From contig NZ_CAMLMK010000123.1 in assembly GCF_946481155.1 (NCBI RefSeq), forward strand, positions 1 to 7,683: DNA of 7,683 nt, in the 5' to 3' direction. The notes below the pieces were generated by a model. The model had not been told where the DNA came from and did not search any database. It saw nothing but the letters and a program-made list of their open reading frames with translations. Within the stretch, counting starts at the first letter, position 1; the number at the start of each line of letters is the position of its first letter. This document shows, piece after piece, positions 5,719-7,683 of this stretch. The position numbers and the translations under genes are program-made. The DNA comes from an uncultured Flavobacterium sp. (GTDB lineage Bacteria; Bacteroidota; Bacteroidia; Flavobacteriales; Flavobacteriaceae).

Positions 5719-6744
5719 ATGGAAAAAGTATTAATCATCACGCATTCCGGTGATAATGAATGTATTGACATTGTTTCGAAGAAATTACAGGGGTATAACG
5801 CAACACCAATCCGATTTAATGTCGACGAGTATCCTTTAAAATATGCATTAACTACCTGCTATGAAAATAATGAATGGAAAGTATATTTAGACTATCAGGG
5901 TGTAAGGGTTTCGATTCATGATATTTCAGCCTTATGGTACCGACGCAGTCATAATTTAGGGAGCGGCTTGTCAGGCGTTCTTGAAGCCACTTTTTTAGGT
6001 AGCGTGCACGGGGAAGTTCGGGCAACATTGTTTGGAATGCTGGAAAGTCTTAATTGTTTTCAGATTGGTAAATTCAGTCAGTACAGAAGATTGGACAGCA
6101 AAGAAGAACAAATGAAGATCGCCACGCATTTAGGACTGAAAGTTCCAAAAACCTGTATCACCAATAATCCGCAGGAAGCAAAACGTTTTGTAAACGAAAA
6201 TCCGAATGGGGTTATTGCTAAAATGCAGAGTTCTTTTGCTATTACTAAGGACGGAGTTGAAAATGTGGTTTTTACCAATATAGTTAAGGAAAGCGATTTA
6301 GATGGCATTGAAACATTGCAGTATTGCCCGATGCAATTCCAGCAGAAATTAGAAAAGGCTGTTGAGTTGCGCGTGACAATTGTCGGAGATCAACTCTTCA
6401 CTTTTGCTATCGATTCGCAAAAATTAGATAATGCAAAGTTGGATTGGAGAAGAGAGGGAACTGTACTGCTTAAAGATTGGGTGCCTTATGAATTACCATT
6501 GGAAATTGAAGAAAAATTGCTTCAAATGATGGATATCTACCAAATCAATTATGGTGCAGTTGATATTATTGTAACTCCTGAAAACGAGTACTACTTTTTG
6601 GAAATAAATTCAGCAGGGGAGTTTTTCTGGCTGGACAGACTGATCGATGGCGCAATTTCAGATCAGATTGCTAAAGTGCTTACAGGGAACGCAAACAGAA
6701 GGTATGTGCCTTCTTTAGAGCTGAATACTTCGAACGTTTTATAG
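5719..6744 (+). CDS. mvdD: ATP-grasp graspetide ligase, MvdD/MdnC type (ester-forming)
   Basis: A 341-residue ATP-grasp ligase expected to form the two side-chain esters (Thr-Asp, then Ser-Glu/Asp) of each core before the amide is closed. Visible are LWYRRS (72-77), Lys168 in VIAKMQSSF, YCPMQFQ (202-208), ELRVTIVGDQLF (216-227), LDWRREG (241-247), YGAVDIIVTP (278-287) with Asp282, and FLEINSAGEFFWLD (293-306) with Glu295 and Asn297. The GEFFWL ending resembles MdnC/MvdD rather than the GEWGM of its neighbour. The usual proline after the metal-binding Asn is Ser298 here. I chose the ATG at 5719; the frame stays open to a TTG at 5650, but those 23 residues have no counterpart in the family. It lies 78 bases after mvdC with no terminator between and is probably co-transcribed. 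Confidence 0.9.
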   Translation: MEKVLIITHSGDNECIDIVSKKLQGYNATPIRFNVDEYPLKYALTTCYENNEWKVYLDYQGVRVSIHDISALWYRRSHNLGSGLSGVLEATFLGSVHGEVRATLFGMLESLNCFQIGKFSQYRRLDSKEEQMKIATHLGLKVPKTCITNNPQEAKRFVNENPNGVIAKMQSSFAITKDGVENVVFTNIVKESDLDGIETLQYCPMQFQQKLEKAVELRVTIVGDQLFTFAIDSQKLDNAKLDWRREGTVLLKDWVPYELPLEIEEKLLQMMDIYQINYGAVDIIVTPENEYYFLEINSAGEFFWLDRLIDGAISDQIAKVLTGNANRRYVPSLELNTSNVL

Positions 6745-6747
6745 CAG

Positions 6748-6778
6748 AAAAGAGCAGTTAATTTTAATAAGCTTTTTT
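6748..6778 (+). terminator. Weak possible terminator after the second ligase
   Basis: AAAAGAGC (6748-6755) can pair with GCTTTTTT (6771-6778) with one G-U wobble, around a 15-base AT-rich loop. The stem has only two G-C pairs, so termination would be inefficient and the cytochrome gene may receive read-through. Confidence 0.35.
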
Positions 6779-6807
6779 GTTATATTTACGTTCTAAAATC
6801 AAAAAAC

Positions 6808-7107
6808 ATGAAAATAAAAGTATTCGGATTGGCCATTGCCGCTGTAGTGATTTCATCGTGTGCTTCAAAGAAAGTGGTACAGACATCGAAAACAGATAGT
6901 ACATCAAAAACCATTGAACTAACAGCAGAACAGCAACATGGCAAAAGTCTGTTTGAAGCCAACTGCGGAAAATGCCACAAATTATTCGAACCTTCTAAAC
7001 ACAATCCGGAAGAATGGAAAGTGACTTTGGCAAGAATGCAGAAAAAAGCCAAAATTTCCGATGAAGAAACGGCCAGTATCTATAACTATTTGACTGCAGG
7101 AATGTAA
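6808..7107 (+). CDS. Small single-haem c-type cytochrome lipoprotein
   Basis: A 99-residue exported protein. The N-terminus has Lys residues, a hydrophobic stretch (about 5-15) and the lipobox ISSC, so lipidation at Cys18 is expected and the protein should be anchored in a membrane, facing the periplasm or cell exterior. A Ser/Thr/Lys-rich tether (about 19-38) follows. The CGKCH motif (Cys53, Cys56, His57) binds one haem c covalently, within the common GKSLFEANCGKCHKLFEP context. Met77 in LARMQKKAKIS is the likely second axial ligand. The ending SDEETASIYNYL is the usual terminal helix of class I cytochromes. It probably carries electrons, but its partner is unknown. A weak -7-like TATATTTA lies at 6781-6788. 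It is 63 bases after the RiPP ligase, and I see no functional link to it. Confidence 0.88.
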   Translation: MKIKVFGLAIAAVVISSCASKKVVQTSKTDSTSKTIELTAEQQHGKSLFEANCGKCHKLFEPSKHNPEEWKVTLARMQKKAKISDEETASIYNYLTAGM

Positions 7108-7109
7108 TT

Positions 7110-7130
7110 GAAAGTCAAAAGTCAAAAGAC
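7110..7130. repeat. Short heptamer repeat after the cytochrome gene
   Basis: Three units in exact register: gaaagtc (7110-7116), aaaagtc (7117-7123) and aaaagac (7124-7130). It begins just after the cytochrome stop codon, is non-coding, and shares its 7-base period, but not its sequence, with the tracts near trmD. Confidence 0.55.
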
Positions 7131-7167
7131 GATAGTGTCGAGGACTACTATTTTTAATGAGAAAATA

Positions 7168-7204
7168 AAAAGCAGTGCATTTTAAGTTTAAATGTGCTGC
7201 TTTT
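7168..7204 (+). terminator. Hairpin terminator after the cytochrome gene
   Basis: AAAAGCAGTGCATTT (7168-7182) pairs with AAATGTGCTGCTTTT (7190-7204) over 15 bp, including two G-U wobbles, around the loop taagttt. The downstream T-run is interrupted (TTTTGTATTTTT), so the outer A-T pairs compete with the tail. It ends directly before the -7 box of the next gene. Confidence 0.65.
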
Positions 7205-7205
7205 G

Positions 7206-7213
7206 TATTTTTG
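7206..7213 (+). promoter_or_regulatory. Candidate -7 box for the exported protein gene
   Basis: TATTTTTG fits TAnnTTTG exactly, 17 bases before the ATG at 7231. The -33 position falls inside the preceding terminator hairpin and has no clean TTG. The short predicted leader is about 10 bases. Confidence 0.5.
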
Positions 7214-7230
7214 CGACCAATTCAGATGAT

Positions 7231-7683
7231 ATGAAATTAACGTTGTCTTTTATCTTTCTTGTATTTTCATTTTTCTCGTACGCCCAAATTCCTGCGATGC
7301 ACTGCGGCTATGATTTTACGTCGTACCTGGTTTTGGATGTGCATGAAAACGGGAAGAAGGGAACGGTTAAAAATCTGAAAATCACGGTGTTGGATAGTTT
7401 AGGAAACGAAGTGATCAATGTCAACAGCGTTTACAGTTACCGTGAAAGTAATAAGCCGCTTCAATTTTCCCTGAATTATCAGATTGATGAAAAAGGGAAT
7501 AAAATCACGACAGAAAATCCGCAGGCGCGTTGGTTTTTTCCTTACGCTAAAGAAAATTACCTGTTATCTATTGCCACTACTTTTCCGGCAGATAATTTCA
7601 GTATCAAAGTGGAAGATTTGAACAAAAAATACAAAACACAAATTGTGCAGTTATACGCATTCAATATGTATGTTTTGTGTTCC
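7231..7683 (+). CDS. Exported protein of unknown function (3' end outside the window)
   Basis: An open frame of 151 codons with no stop before the window ends. It starts MKLTLSFIFLVFSFFSYAQ, a clear type I signal peptide with expected cleavage after the Ala at residue 18. The mature part begins IPAMHCGYDFTSYLVLDVHE and is rich in alternating hydrophobic and polar residues with aromatic ones, for example LKITVLDSLGNEVINV and WFFPYAKENYLLSIA. This suggests a beta-sandwich fold of the kind common in Bacteroidetes periplasmic or surface proteins. I do not recognise a family, and no lipobox or haem site is seen. The promoter-like box at 7206 and the hairpin before it suggest a transcription unit separate from the cytochrome gene. 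Confidence 0.8.
   Translation, partial: MKLTLSFIFLVFSFFSYAQIPAMHCGYDFTSYLVLDVHENGKKGTVKNLKITVLDSLGNEVINVNSVYSYRESNKPLQFSLNYQIDEKGNKITTENPQARWFFPYAKENYLLSIATTFPADNFSIKVEDLNKKYKTQIVQLYAFNMYVLCS

Noticed and set aside
1..7683. CRISPR arrays, tRNA or rRNA genes, insertion sequences, phage attachment sites
   Set aside because: I looked for spaced direct repeats, cloverleaf-like segments, transposase genes and terminal inverted repeats and saw none.

Overview
The window reads as a chromosomal piece of a Bacteroidetes bacterium, most likely Flavobacterium or a close relative. The base composition is AT-rich. Several genes are preceded by Bacteroidetes-type -7 boxes (TAnnTTTG) instead of sigma70 promoters, and clear Shine-Dalgarno sequences are scarce. 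The trmD-rplS pair, the cyclophilin-FKBP fusion and the lipoprotein style also fit flavobacteria.

Left part (1-3052, minus strand, transcribed right to left): a GNAT acetyltransferase, a class I SAM methyltransferase and a DUF1569/DinB-like protein form a tight three-gene run. They are followed by the housekeeping genes trmD (tRNA m1G37 methyltransferase) and rplS (ribosomal protein L19). rplS has its own convincing promoter. The gaps around trmD hold degenerate repeats with a 7-base period.

Middle part (3053-4165, plus strand): a divergent promoter region leads to a 310-residue cytoplasmic peptidyl-prolyl isomerase that joins a complete cyclophilin domain to a complete FKBP domain. A clean intrinsic terminator follows it.

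The most interesting part (about 4280-6750, plus strand) is a compact microviridin-type graspetide (omega-ester-containing RiPP) cluster. An 82-residue precursor carries a PFFxxFLExQ-type leader, a double-glycine site and two copies of the core motif TMKYPSD followed by acidic residues. Next come two ATP-grasp ligases. The first resembles the amide-forming MvdC/MdnB type and the second the ester-forming MvdD/MdnC type. Together they should convert each core into a caged, tricyclic, protease-inhibitor-like peptide. A strong hairpin with a T-run lies between the precursor and the ligases, as expected for an attenuator that yields much precursor and little enzyme. A perfect 16-bp palindrome precedes the precursor and may be an operator. 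No transporter, leader peptidase or dedicated acetyltransferase is visible in the window.

Right part (6808-7683, plus strand): a small single-haem c-type cytochrome lipoprotein, a hairpin terminator, and the first 151 codons of an exported protein that runs off the window and that I do not recognise.

Microviridin-like clusters are already known from Bacteroidetes. What is unusual here is therefore the two-core, transporter-less layout and its regulatory structures, not the family itself.
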